A program made the translations under genes and the position numbers. A stretch of 64,000 nucleotides of DNA, from positions 1-64,000 of the forward strand of contig NZ_LIXJ01000031.1 of the NCBI RefSeq assembly GCF_001905795.1, written 5' to 3'. The DNA is from Streptomyces sp. CB01580 (GTDB lineage: Bacteria > Actinomycetota > Actinomycetes > Streptomycetales > Streptomycetaceae). The first letter of the stretch is position 1; each line of letters starts with the position of its first letter. Below are positions 8,287 through 17,806 of the stretch, one piece after another. The notes beneath the pieces were generated by a model. It did not search any database. It had not been told where the DNA came from and saw only the letters and a program-made list of their open reading frames with translations.

Positions 8287-9296
8287 AGCCGATGAACCCG
8301 GCGACCGACATCACGCCGAAGCCCGAGCGGGCCGGGCGCCCCGCGGCCACCCCGCGGGGCGCCGCCCGCACCGGCCGGGCCCGTGCGGGCCGGCCCCGCG
8401 TCGGCCGGTCCGGCTGGATCGCGTTCATACTGCTGACCGCGCCGACACTGATCGGGCTCGGCGTCTTCAAGTACGTCGCGATCGGCTGGAGTTTCCTGCT
8501 CAGCCTCAGCGACGCGCGCGGCACCATCGCCCTCGGCCACTGGGTCGGACTCGACAACTACCAGACCCTCCTGTCCGACCAGGCGTTCCGCGACTCGCTG
8601 CTCACGATCCTGCTCTTCACCGCCTTCATCGTGCCGGTCACCTTCGCCGCCTCCCTCGGACTCGCCCTGCTGGTGCACCGGATCCGCCGAGGCCGGGCCC
8701 TGCTGCGCACCACCTTCCTCGTCCCCGCGGCCGTCTCGTACGTCGCCGCGTCACTGTTGTGGAAGATGTGCCTGTTCAACGGCCTGCCATCGGGCATCGC
8801 CAACATGATCGGCGGATGGTTCGGAGCGGAGCCGGTGCCCTGGCTGCAGTCCACCTCGCCACCGCTCTACTGGATCGTCCTCGTCACGCTGCGTCTCTGG
8901 CTCCAGGTCGGCTTCTACATGGTGCTCTTCCTCGCCGGGCTCCAGGCCATCCCCAAGGAGATCTACGAAGCCGCCGCACTCGACGGCGCCACCGGCCGAC
9001 GGCTCCTGACCAGGATCACCCTGCCGATGCTGCGCAACACCGCCGTCGCCGTGCTGATGCTGTTGTTCATCGCCGCCTTCCAGGCCTTCGACGAGTTCTA
9101 CAACCTGTTCAACAGCGGGCTGTCGGGAACCGGCACCGCCCCGGTGCAGACACCGCTGGTCCACCTCTACAACACCGCCATGGGCAGCCAGAACTACGGC
9201 CTCGGCTCGGCCGGAGCCTTCGTGCTCACCGCCCTCATCGTCGGAGTGACCCTGGTCCAGGGACGGTTCACCGGATTCGGCAGGAGCGGAGAATGA
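8283..9296 (+). CDS. Sugar ABC transporter permease (MalF type)
   Basis: The 337-residue membrane protein has six predicted transmembrane stretches. It carries the EAA loop of binding-protein-dependent permeases (EIYEAAALDGATGRR.L), which docks the ATPase. A basic, Ala/Arg/Pro-rich cytoplasmic tail of about 40 residues precedes the first membrane helix (GWIAFILLTAPTLIGLG). The ATG overlaps the stop of the binding protein gene as ATGA, so translation is coupled. It forms the channel together with the next gene. Confidence 0.88.
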   Translation: MKPMNPATDITPKPERAGRPAATPRGAARTGRARAGRPRVGRSGWIAFILLTAPTLIGLGVFKYVAIGWSFLLSLSDARGTIALGHWVGLDNYQTLLSDQAFRDSLLTILLFTAFIVPVTFAASLGLALLVHRIRRGRALLRTTFLVPAAVSYVAASLLWKMCLFNGLPSGIANMIGGWFGAEPVPWLQSTSPPLYWIVLVTLRLWLQVGFYMVLFLAGLQAIPKEIYEAAALDGATGRRLLTRITLPMLRNTAVAVLMLLFIAAFQAFDEFYNLFNSGLSGTGTAPVQTPLVHLYNTAMGSQNYGLGSAGAFVLTALIVGVTLVQGRFTGFGRSGE

Positions 9297-9303
9297 GAAG
9301 CGC

Positions 9304-10149
9304 ATGATCACCCTGCCCGGACTGTCCCGAACCGTGCGCCTGCTGGCACGCGGCCTCCTCATCGGACTGCTGACCGCGGTCTTCATGGCGCCGTTCTACC
9401 TGATGCTCCGCAACGCGCTGATGGACTCCCAGAGCCTGACGGCGCCGGAGTGGACGTGGTGGCCCTCGACGATGCACTTCGAGAACTTCACCGCGCTGTT
9501 CGACGACCCCGCCGTCGCCATGGGCCGGTCCCTCGGCAACTCGCTGTTGATCGCCGCCGTCACCGCGCCCGTCTCCACGCTCCTCGCCTCCGCCGCCGGC
9601 TACGCCCTCGCCAGGATTCCGGTTCCGGGACGTGGTGTGCTGCTCGCCCTGGTGGTGGCCACGCTGATGATCCCCGGCTCGGTCACCTTCGTGCCGACGT
9701 TCGTCGTCGTCGGCTCCATGGGAGGCGTCAACACGTTGTGGGGCATCATCGTGCCCGGCCTCTTCAACCCGTTCGCGGTCCTGCTGTTCCGCAACTTCTA
9801 CCTCCAGTTCCCGCAGGAGATCGAAGAGGCGGGACGGCTCGACGGCCTCGGCTGGCTCGGCCTGTACCGCCGGATCGCCCTGCCGAGTTCCGGGGCGATG
9901 CTGGCCTCGCTCGGGGCGCTGTCCTTCATCGAGAGCTGGAACTCCTTCCTGTGGCCGCTGGTCATCGGCCAGGACCCGTCCGCCTGGACCGCGCAGATCG
10001 CGCTGTCCACCTTTCTCACCTCGCAGACCATCAACCTGCCCGGCCTCTTCGCCGGCGCCGTCGTCACCATCACGCCCCTGGTCGTCATGTTCCTCGTCGC
10101 CCAGCGCTACATCGTCGAGGGGATCGCCACCAGCGGCCTCAAGGGCTGA
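9304..10149 (+). CDS. Sugar ABC transporter permease (MalG type)
   Basis: The 281-residue second permease has six membrane segments and an EAA motif (EIEEAGRLDGLGWLGLYRRI), and it ends with the typical VEGIATSGLKG of MalG-like subunits. It starts seven bases after the first permease and belongs to the same transcript. Together with 7003-9296 it forms an oligosaccharide importer lacking only its ATPase. Confidence 0.88.
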   Translation: MITLPGLSRTVRLLARGLLIGLLTAVFMAPFYLMLRNALMDSQSLTAPEWTWWPSTMHFENFTALFDDPAVAMGRSLGNSLLIAAVTAPVSTLLASAAGYALARIPVPGRGVLLALVVATLMIPGSVTFVPTFVVVGSMGGVNTLWGIIVPGLFNPFAVLLFRNFYLQFPQEIEEAGRLDGLGWLGLYRRIALPSSGAMLASLGALSFIESWNSFLWPLVIGQDPSAWTAQIALSTFLTSQTINLPGLFAGAVVTITPLVVMFLVAQRYIVEGIATSGLKG

Positions 10150-10219
10150 CCCACCGCACCACACCGTTCCGTACCACGCACAAGGCAGGCACACGTCCCC
10201 CACCCGCAAGGAGCTTCCC

Positions 10220-12160
10220 GTGACACCTCGCATCACCCTGCTCCGACGCGCGACCGCGGCCCTCGCCACGTCGTCCGCGCTCCTCCTCTGCACCCTCACC
10301 CCCACCGCCGCCGCGGCGGACACGGGGACGGCACCGCCGCCCCCGGCCCTCACCGGCGCACAGCTCGCCGCCTCATGGACCGCCCCGCTGTCCACCCGGG
10401 ACCGATACGTCGTCGACGCCGACGGCGACCGGTTCAAGCTCAAGTCCGGCAACTGGGCCGGCGCCCAGGGCACCTGGCAGGGCAGCGGCGACGTCGGCGA
10501 CGTCGCCAACCACCAGGCGAGGCAGATGTCGCACAACATCCCGCTCGGCCTCGACCGGAAGCCGATGGCCCAGATCCTGGCCGACTTCCACGCCCTGGGC
10601 CTGAACAGCATCCGGCTTCCCTTCGCCAACGCACTCATCCACGACAAGAGCGCCGTCCCGGACTCGGCCGTCGCCGCCAACCCGCAGCTCAAGGGCAAGA
10701 CCCCGTTGCAGGTGCTCGACGCCGTCGTCGGAGCCCTGACCACGGACGGCTTCGCCGTCATCCTCAACAACCACACCACCAGCTACCGCTTCTGCTGCGG
10801 CCTGGACGGCAACGAGCGCTGGAACAGCGGCCAGTCGACCCAGCAGTGGGTCGACGACTGGGTGTTCCTGGCGAAGCGCTACCAGGCCGACAAGCGGGTC
10901 GTCGGAGCCGATCTGCGCAACGAGGTCCGCCGAGACACCTGGAACGACGCCAACTGGGGCTGGGGCGACGACCACGACCTCAACAAGGCCCTGGAAGAAG
11001 CCGGCAACAAGATCCTGCAGGCCAACCCGGACATGCTCGTCATCATGGAGGGCATCAACTGGCAGGGCATACCGACCGACCTGACCCCCCACGGCCGCCC
11101 GACACTCACCCCGGTCGCCACCCTGTCCAACACCCTGATCCGCTCCGACAAACTCGTCTACGCCGCCCACTTCTACGGCTACACCGGCCCGAACCACACC
11201 GGTGCCACCGGAACGGGCGAGACGCACGACCCGCGCTACGAGGAATTCACCCCCACACAGCTCGCCCAGGTCGTCGACGACCAGGCCCTGTTCGTGACCC
11301 GGTCCGGCCAGCACTTCACCGCACCCGTGTGGATCAGCGAGTTCGGCGCCGCCGGCCGCGGCGACATCGACGCCAGGGAACGCGCCTGGTTCGCCAACTT
11401 CACCGACATCCTGGTGAAGAACGACACCGACTTCGCCATCTGGCCCCTGGTCGGCTGGACCGACACGAACGGCACACCGCAGGACAACTGGGCCATGGTC
11501 AACTACAGCACGGACGGCACACGGCTCGGTGTCATGGACGCCGGCGACTGGCGCGCCACAGACTGGAACAAGCTCGTCGACGCCCCCGGCAGGACCGGCC
11601 GGATCAACCCGGCCCCGCGGTGGAACATGCTCAACCTGGACTACGCCGACTACAACGTCTCCACCACCATGCTGGCGAAGCCGGACTGGTCCCCGGGCAA
11701 CCGCAAGGGCAACTGCCCGGACAGCCAGCGGCTGACCGGCCTCGGCCGCAGCGACAGCCGAGGACTGTGCACCGACGCCGGCGGGCCGACGAAGGGCAAC
11801 GGCGCCTGGACCGTCGTCACCGACGAGCGGTACGTCACCGGGGGCGACTGGGCGTCCGGATACAACAAGCTCCAGTGCCCCGACAACACCTTCGCGGTCG
11901 GCTACAGCGTGCGCAACAACGCCATGGCGGCCCTCCTGTGCGCCCCCGCAGCCGGCTCGCTGCCCACCACCGGCCGCGTGCTCTGGTTCGACCGCGGTGA
12001 CAACCGCCCCGCCACCGGCGGCTCGACCGGCAGCGACTGGGCCCCGGGCCACTACAAGGGCCAGTGCGCCGACGACGAGTACCTCGCAGGCGTCGCCCAC
12101 ACGTGGAAGTGGAACCACGGAGGCGTGCCCGACGCCCTGCTGTGCCGCCCGCTCGGCTGA
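10220..12160 (+). CDS. Secreted GH5-type glycoside hydrolase with triple C-terminal repeat
   Basis: The 646-residue protein has a cleavable signal peptide ending near AAAAD. A GH5 cellulase-type (beta/alpha)8 domain follows to about residue 475. The acid/base is E235 in LRNEVRRD and the nucleophile is E374 in WISEFG. From about residue 485 there are three similar ~40-residue units, each built around DW-x-G-x-x-K followed by C-x-D, ending near residue 646. They probably form a carbohydrate-binding or stabilising module. The GTG start follows AAGGAG closely. GH5 activities vary (endo-mannanase, endoglucanase, endoglycoceramidase), so the substrate is uncertain. The neighbours favour a galactose- or mannose-bearing glycan. 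Confidence 0.75.
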   Translation: MTPRITLLRRATAALATSSALLLCTLTPTAAAADTGTAPPPPALTGAQLAASWTAPLSTRDRYVVDADGDRFKLKSGNWAGAQGTWQGSGDVGDVANHQARQMSHNIPLGLDRKPMAQILADFHALGLNSIRLPFANALIHDKSAVPDSAVAANPQLKGKTPLQVLDAVVGALTTDGFAVILNNHTTSYRFCCGLDGNERWNSGQSTQQWVDDWVFLAKRYQADKRVVGADLRNEVRRDTWNDANWGWGDDHDLNKALEEAGNKILQANPDMLVIMEGINWQGIPTDLTPHGRPTLTPVATLSNTLIRSDKLVYAAHFYGYTGPNHTGATGTGETHDPRYEEFTPTQLAQVVDDQALFVTRSGQHFTAPVWISEFGAAGRGDIDARERAWFANFTDILVKNDTDFAIWPLVGWTDTNGTPQDNWAMVNYSTDGTRLGVMDAGDWRATDWNKLVDAPGRTGRINPAPRWNMLNLDYADYNVSTTMLAKPDWSPGNRKGNCPDSQRLTGLGRSDSRGLCTDAGGPTKGNGAWTVVTDERYVTGGDWASGYNKLQCPDNTFAVGYSVRNNAMAALLCAPAAGSLPTTGRVLWFDRGDNRPATGGSTGSDWAPGHYKGQCADDEYLAGVAHTWKWNHGGVPDALLCRPLG

Positions 12161-12197
12161 ACCAACCGGATCCGTACCCCTGAGGAGCACCACAGCC

Positions 12198-13952
12198 ATG
12201 CCCCGACTGGAGATCGCCGACGACGGTTTCCGTCTCGACGACCGACCCTTCCGCATCATCTCCGGAGCCCTGCACTACTTCCGCGTCCATCCGGAGCAAT
12301 GGGCCGACCGACTCCGCAAGGCACGGCTGCTGGGCCTCAACACGGTCGAGACCTACGTGCCGTGGAACCTGCACGCCCCGCGCCGCGGGGAGTTCCACCT
12401 CGACGGAGGTCTCGACCTGCCCCGGTTCCTCGACACCGCTGCCGCCGAAGGACTGCACGTCCTGCTGAGACCCGGCCCGTACATCTGCGCGGAATGGGAG
12501 GGCGGCGGCCTGCCCTCCTGGCTGCTCGCCGAGGACGATCTCACCCTGCGCAGCCGCGATCCCCGCTTTCTGCGAGCGGTCGACGAGTACCTCGGCGCCC
12601 TGCTGCCGCCGCTCCACCCCTACCTGGGAAGCAACGGCGGGCCGATCCTCGCCGTCCAGGTCGAGAACGAGTACGGCGCCCACGGGGACGACACCGACTA
12701 CCTGGCCGAACTCGCCGCCATGCTGCGCCGCCACGGCGTGGACCTCCCCCTGTTCACCTGCGACCAGCCCTCCGATCTCGCGCGGGGCAGCCTCGACGGC
12801 GTCCTGCCCACTGCCAGTTTCGGCAGCCGCGTCACCGCCGGGCTCGCCGCCCTGCGCGAGCACCGGCCGCACGGCCCACTGATGTGCACGGAGTTCTGGA
12901 TAGGCTGGTTCGACCGCTGGGGCGGCATCCACACCCGCCGCGACGCGGCCGACGCCGCCGCGGACCTCGACCGCCTGCTCGCCGCGGGCGCCTCCGTCAA
13001 CATCTACATGTTCCACGGAGGCACCAACTTCGGCTTCACCAACGGAGCCAACGACAAGGGCACCTACCGTCCCACCGTCACCTCCTACGACTACGACGCC
13101 CTCCTCGACGAAGTCGGCGACCCCACCCCCAAGTACGAAGCCTTCCGCGACGTCATCGCCCGCCACGCACCCGTCCCCGCGCAGCCCCTGCCGCCCGCCG
13201 CACCCAAGGCCGCATACGGGCCGGTGGAACTCACCCGCACGGCCGGCCTGCTGGAACAGGCCGACACCCTCGGCACCCCGGTGGCCGCCGACCGCCCGCT
13301 GACCATGGAGGAACTCGGCCACCCCTTCGGATTCGTCCTCTACGAGACCGACCTGCCCACGCCCGGACCTGCCGTCCTGCACGTCGAGCGGGTCCACGAC
13401 CGCGCCCAGGTCTTCGTCGACGGCCAACCGGTCGGCGTCCTGGAGCGCGAGAACCACGAACACGCCCTCGCCTTCACCGTGCCCCGCCCGGGAGCCCGGC
13501 TCGCCGTACTCGTGGAGAACCAGGGCCGCGTCAACTACGGACCCGGGCTCCACGACCGAAAAGGCCTCCTCGGCCGCACGACGGTCAACGGGCACCCGCC
13601 CGCCGCCTGGCGGAGCCGCGCCCTGCCTCTCGACCGCCCCGACACCTTCGTCCACCGGACCGCCGATCCCGCGCGGCGGCCGGTGGGGCCCGCGCTCCAC
13701 CGCGGCACCTTCACCGTGGACGAGCCCGCCGACACCTTCCTCCACCTGGACGGCTGGACCAAGGGCGTCGCCTGGATCAACGGCTTTCCGCTGGGCCGCT
13801 ACTGGTCCCGAGGACCCCAGAGCAGCCTGTATGTTCCCGCGCCCGTCCTCGGAACCGGACCCAACGAGATCACCGTCCTCGAACTCCATGCCACCACCAC
13901 CCGCCACGTCCACCTGCGTGACACACCCGACCTCGGGCCCACCGAGGAGTGA
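12198..13952 (+). CDS. GH35 beta-galactosidase
   Basis: The 584-residue protein is a family 35 beta-galactosidase. It starts with ISGALHYFRVHPEQWADRL, shows the acid/base E158 in VENEYG and the nucleophile E232 in CTEFWIGW, and keeps the FMFHGGTNFG-type block (here MFHGGTNFG). C-terminal beta-sandwich domains follow. There is no signal peptide, so it removes beta-galactose from imported glycans. TGAGGAG precedes the ATG at a suitable distance. It sits 37 bases after the GH5 gene and 25 before the mannosidase, in one operon. Confidence 0.9.
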   Translation: MPRLEIADDGFRLDDRPFRIISGALHYFRVHPEQWADRLRKARLLGLNTVETYVPWNLHAPRRGEFHLDGGLDLPRFLDTAAAEGLHVLLRPGPYICAEWEGGGLPSWLLAEDDLTLRSRDPRFLRAVDEYLGALLPPLHPYLGSNGGPILAVQVENEYGAHGDDTDYLAELAAMLRRHGVDLPLFTCDQPSDLARGSLDGVLPTASFGSRVTAGLAALREHRPHGPLMCTEFWIGWFDRWGGIHTRRDAADAAADLDRLLAAGASVNIYMFHGGTNFGFTNGANDKGTYRPTVTSYDYDALLDEVGDPTPKYEAFRDVIARHAPVPAQPLPPAAPKAAYGPVELTRTAGLLEQADTLGTPVAADRPLTMEELGHPFGFVLYETDLPTPGPAVLHVERVHDRAQVFVDGQPVGVLERENHEHALAFTVPRPGARLAVLVENQGRVNYGPGLHDRKGLLGRTTVNGHPPAAWRSRALPLDRPDTFVHRTADPARRPVGPALHRGTFTVDEPADTFLHLDGWTKGVAWINGFPLGRYWSRGPQSSLYVPAPVLGTGPNEITVLELHATTTRHVHLRDTPDLGPTEE

Positions 13953-13977
13953 CCGCACCCGTCTCACGGAGTACGCC

Positions 13978-16900
13978 ATGCACAGCAACCGACGCCTCAC
14001 CGAGCAGCGGCTCGACCGCGTGCTGGGCCAGCGCATCCGCCCGGCCGCCCACGCCCGCGCCACGCCGCTCCAGGTGGAGATCTGGAACGCCCCGGGCGAA
14101 CCCGTGCCCGTTCCCGACGCACTGACCGCGCCCTACCGACCGGTCACGGTCGGCCACCGGTGGGGACCGGCCTGGTCCACCAGCTGGTTCAGGATCAGTG
14201 GACGGATTCCACCGGAATGGGCGGGGCAGCGGGTCGAGGCCGTACTCGACCTCGGCTTCGACGTCACTGGCCCCGGCTTCTCGACCGAGGGGCTCGTCCA
14301 CCGCCAGGACGGCACCGTGGTCAAGGCGCTCAACCCGCGCAACGCGTGGATCCCCGTCGGCGACCCGGCGACCGGAGGCGCGGAGTTCACCTACTACGTC
14401 GAGGCCGCCGCCAACCCCACCGTCCCCCTTCCCGGTGAACCGCACCACGCACCGACGCGGGCGGGGGACCGGCCCCCCTGGCTGACGGGCGGCGATGCCA
14501 CCGGCGATCCGCTCTACCGACTCCGCCGAGCAGACCTGGCCGTCTTCGACCGAGAGGTGTGGGAACTCGCCCAGGACCTGGACGTCCTGGGGCAGCTGAT
14601 GCACGAGCTGCCCGAAGGCTCCGAGCGCCGATGGCAGATCCTCCACGCCGTCGAACGAGCCCTCGACGCCGTGGACGTGCAGGACGTCGCCGGAACCGCG
14701 ACCGCCGCCCGCGAGGTGCTGCGCCCCGCCCTGGCCGCGCCTGCCGCCGGCAGCGCCCACCGGGTCTCCGCGATCGGCCACGCGCACATCGACACCGCCT
14801 GGCTGTGGCCGCTGCGCGAAAGCGTGCGCAAGGTCACCAGGACCATCTCCAACGTCACCCATCTGATGGACGACCACCCGGAATTCCTTTTCGCCATGTC
14901 CCAGGCCCAGCAACTGGCCTGGCTGAAGGACCAGTGCCCGGATGTCTACGCCCGCGTGCGCCGGAAGGCGCACGCGGGCCAGTTCCTGCCCGTGGGCAGC
15001 CTGTGGGTGGAACCCGACACCAACATCACCGGCGGGGAGGCCTTCGCCCGCCAGCTGATCCACGGCAAGCGGTTCTACGCAGAGGAGTTCGGCGTGGAGA
15101 CCGAGGAGATGTGGCTGCCCGACACCTTCGGTTACAACGCGGCGATGCCCCAGCTGATGAAACTGGCGGGCGTGCGTTGGTTCCTCACCCAGAAGATCTC
15201 CTGGAACACCACCAACAAGTTTCCCCACCACACGTTCTGGTGGGAGGGCATCGACGGCACCCGCATCTTCACGCACTTCCCGCCGGCGGACACGTACAAC
15301 AGCGAGCTGACCGGAGCCGAACTCGCCCACGGCGTACGCAACTTCCAGGACAAGGGTCCGGCCAACCACTCCCTCCTTCCTTTCGGATACGGCGACGGCG
15401 GTGGCGGGCCGACCCGCGAGATGCTCGCTCGCGCCGAGCGACTGGCCGACCTGGAGGGTTCCCCCCGGGTCGTCATCGAGCGGCCGGCCGACTTCTTCGC
15501 CCGCGCCCACGCGGAGTACCCCGACGCCCCGGTGTGGCTGGGCGAGCTCTACCTGGAGTTCCACCGGGGCACGCTGACCAGCCAACTGCGGACCAAGCAG
15601 GGCAACCGGCGCAGCGAGCACCTGCTGCGCGAGGCCGAACTGTGGTCGGCGACGGCGGCCGTGCGCACCGGCTTCCCCTATCCGTACGACGCACTCGACC
15701 GGCTCTGGAAGACGGTGCTGCTGCACCAGTTCCACGACATCCTGCCCGGATCCTCCATCTCCTGGGTCCACCGGCAGGCGGAGGAGACCTACACGGCGGT
15801 CCGCACCGAACTGGACGGGCTCGTCGACGCCGCACAGCGGGCGCTGGCTGGCCCCGGACCCGGCACGGTCGTCTTCAACGGCGCGCCGTTCGCCCGGGGC
15901 GGCATCGACGCCCTCGGCGCCGTACTCCGCACCACGGACCCCGCACCCGCGGTCACCCCGGCGCCGTACGAGGGCGGCCACGTGCTCGACAACGGCCTGG
16001 TGCGTTTCGTGATCGACGACCGCGGACTCGTGGTCTCGGCCGTCGACCTCGCCGCCGGCCGCGAAGCCCTGCCTCCCGGCGCCGTCGCCAATCTGCTCCA
16101 ACTCCACCAGGACTTCCCCAACGAGTACGACGCCTGGGACATCGACGCCTTCTACCGCAACACCGTTCGCGACCTCACGGACGTCGAGGAGGTGACCGCC
16201 GTCGACGGGGGCGTGGAGGTCCGGCGCGGCTTCGGCGGTTCGCACATCCGGCAGCTGCTCTCGCTGCGGGAGGGCTCGCGGCGCCTCGACATCGACACCG
16301 ACATCGACTGGCACGAGCGGGAGAGCCTTCTCAAGGCGGCCTTCCCCCTGGACATCCGGGCCGACCACTCGACCGCCGAGATCCCCTTCGGCCATGTCCG
16401 GCGCCCCACCCACACCAACACCAGCTGGGACGCGGCGAAGTTCGAGATCTGCGCCCATCGATACCTCCACGTCGGCGAGCGATGCTGGGGTGCGGCCCTG
16501 GTCAACGACTCCACCTACGGCCACGACGTCACCCGGGACGTACGCGAGGACGGCGGCACGACCACGACCGTCCGGCTCTCCCTGCTGCGGGCCCCCCGCT
16601 TCCCCGACCCGGACGCCGATCAGGGAGGACACCGGCTGCGCTACGGCTTCGTCCTCGGCGCCGACATCGCCGACGCCGTACGCGAGGGCTACGCCTTCAA
16701 CCTTCCGGAGCGCTCCGTCCCCGGGGCGACGGGGGTGACTCCCCTCGTCACCACGGACGACGAGGCCGTCGTCATCGAGACCGTCAAGCTTGCCGACGAC
16801 CGCTCCGGCGACCTCGTTGTCAGGCTCTACGAAGCCCACGGCGGACGCGCCCGGACCACGCTGAACACAGCCGTCCCGTGGGACACCGCGACCGAGACCG

Positions 16901-17031
16901 ACCTCCTCGAACGCCCCCTGGACGGAGCGGCACCCGCCCGGCCGAGCACACCGCGGAGCACGTCGCTCCACCTCACGCTGCGCCCGTTCGAGATCCGTAC
17001 CCTCCGGATCGGGCTCCGGGCCCGTCCGTGA
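13978..17031 (+). CDS. GH38 alpha-mannosidase
   Basis: The 1017-residue product is a family 38 alpha-mannosidase. The zinc-binding HAHIDTAWLWPL block is near residue 265, and the nucleophile is D381 in WLPDTFGYNA. The remaining beta domains are present and the length is normal for the family. It trims alpha-mannose residues from glycans in the cytoplasm, since no export signal is seen. The ATG at 13978 follows the GH35 gene by 25 bases. Pairing of alpha-mannosidase with beta-galactosidase suggests N-glycan-like or galactomannan-like substrates, which is inference. Confidence 0.9.
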   Translation: MHSNRRLTEQRLDRVLGQRIRPAAHARATPLQVEIWNAPGEPVPVPDALTAPYRPVTVGHRWGPAWSTSWFRISGRIPPEWAGQRVEAVLDLGFDVTGPGFSTEGLVHRQDGTVVKALNPRNAWIPVGDPATGGAEFTYYVEAAANPTVPLPGEPHHAPTRAGDRPPWLTGGDATGDPLYRLRRADLAVFDREVWELAQDLDVLGQLMHELPEGSERRWQILHAVERALDAVDVQDVAGTATAAREVLRPALAAPAAGSAHRVSAIGHAHIDTAWLWPLRESVRKVTRTISNVTHLMDDHPEFLFAMSQAQQLAWLKDQCPDVYARVRRKAHAGQFLPVGSLWVEPDTNITGGEAFARQLIHGKRFYAEEFGVETEEMWLPDTFGYNAAMPQLMKLAGVRWFLTQKISWNTTNKFPHHTFWWEGIDGTRIFTHFPPADTYNSELTGAELAHGVRNFQDKGPANHSLLPFGYGDGGGGPTREMLARAERLADLEGSPRVVIERPADFFARAHAEYPDAPVWLGELYLEFHRGTLTSQLRTKQGNRRSEHLLREAELWSATAAVRTGFPYPYDALDRLWKTVLLHQFHDILPGSSISWVHRQAEETYTAVRTELDGLVDAAQRALAGPGPGTVVFNGAPFARGGIDALGAVLRTTDPAPAVTPAPYEGGHVLDNGLVRFVIDDRGLVVSAVDLAAGREALPPGAVANLLQLHQDFPNEYDAWDIDAFYRNTVRDLTDVEEVTAVDGGVEVRRGFGGSHIRQLLSLREGSRRLDIDTDIDWHERESLLKAAFPLDIRADHSTAEIPFGHVRRPTHTNTSWDAAKFEICAHRYLHVGERCWGAALVNDSTYGHDVTRDVREDGGTTTTVRLSLLRAPRFPDPDADQGGHRLRYGFVLGADIADAVREGYAFNLPERSVPGATGVTPLVTTDDEAVVIETVKLADDRSGDLVVRLYEAHGGRARTTLNTAVPWDTATETDLLERPLDGAAPARPSTPRSTSLHLTLRPFEIRTLRIGLRARP

Positions 17032-17084
17032 CCCCGGGCCCGGCCGCAGGCCGGGCCACCCGAACCCATTCTCAGGGAGCCTCC

Positions 17085-17744
17085 GTGCACACCGAACTCC
17101 AGGCGGTCCTCTTCGACATGGACGGCACACTCGTCGACACCGAGCGGCTCTGGCGGCAGGCGGTCGAGGAGGAGGCCCTCGGGCTGGGACTGGTCCTCGC
17201 GGACGCGGACCTCCCGTTCGTCCTCGGCCGCGCGATCGAGGACGGCGCCGCCCACCTCGCCTCCCGCGCGGTCGGCCGGGCCGGGGCGGCCCGGCTCGCC
17301 GTGTCCCTCGAACGACGCTTCACGCAGCTCGTACGCGAGCAGGTCGTCCCCCTGCCGGGGGCCGTGGAACTCCTCGCAGCGGTCCACACCGCGGGCGTGG
17401 CCACGGCCCTGGTCTCGGCCTCGCCCCGGCCCGTCGTGGACATCGTCCTCGACGTCCTCGGGCGGCACCGGTTCACCACTTCCTTCGCCGCGGGGGAGAC
17501 CCCGCGCACCAAGCCGTTCCCCGACCCCTACCGCGCGGCCCTGGCCGCCCTCGGCGCCACCCCCACCGCGTGCGTCGCCGTGGAGGACACCCCGACCGGC
17601 GTCGCCTCCGCGGAGGCGGCCGACTGCACGGTCCTGGTCGTTCCCTCGCTCACACCCGTCCCCGCGGCACCGCGCCGGACCGTCGCCCACAGCCTGCGGG
17701 ACGTGGACCTCGGCCTGCTCCGACGACTCGTCGCCGAGTCATGA
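17085..17744 (+). CDS. HAD-superfamily phosphatase/phosphomutase-like
   Basis: The 219-residue protein is a HAD subfamily IA hydrolase. Motif I is DMDGTLVDTE, motif II lies at LVSASP, and VEDTPTGVASAEAA covers motif IV. Members dephosphorylate sugar phosphates or act as beta-phosphoglucomutases; the exact activity cannot be read from sequence. GGGAG lies upstream of the GTG at 17085. It closes the glycan operon 53 bases after the mannosidase, where it could process a sugar phosphate released downstream. Confidence 0.8.
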   Translation: MHTELQAVLFDMDGTLVDTERLWRQAVEEEALGLGLVLADADLPFVLGRAIEDGAAHLASRAVGRAGAARLAVSLERRFTQLVREQVVPLPGAVELLAAVHTAGVATALVSASPRPVVDIVLDVLGRHRFTTSFAAGETPRTKPFPDPYRAALAALGATPTACVAVEDTPTGVASAEAADCTVLVVPSLTPVPAAPRRTVAHSLRDVDLGLLRRLVAES

Positions 17745-17806
17745 GGTCGTCGAACCTGCGACGAGGATCACCCATTGCCCAACGGCGCAGCTTGCGGCCG
17801 GTTCGG

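Noticed and set aside
13870..17130. A 1086-codon open frame on the minus strand opposite the alpha-mannosidase.
   Set aside because: It has no family motifs, is rich in Gly, Val, Asp and Arg, and mirrors the third-position bias of a clearly conserved GH38 gene. It is an antisense shadow.
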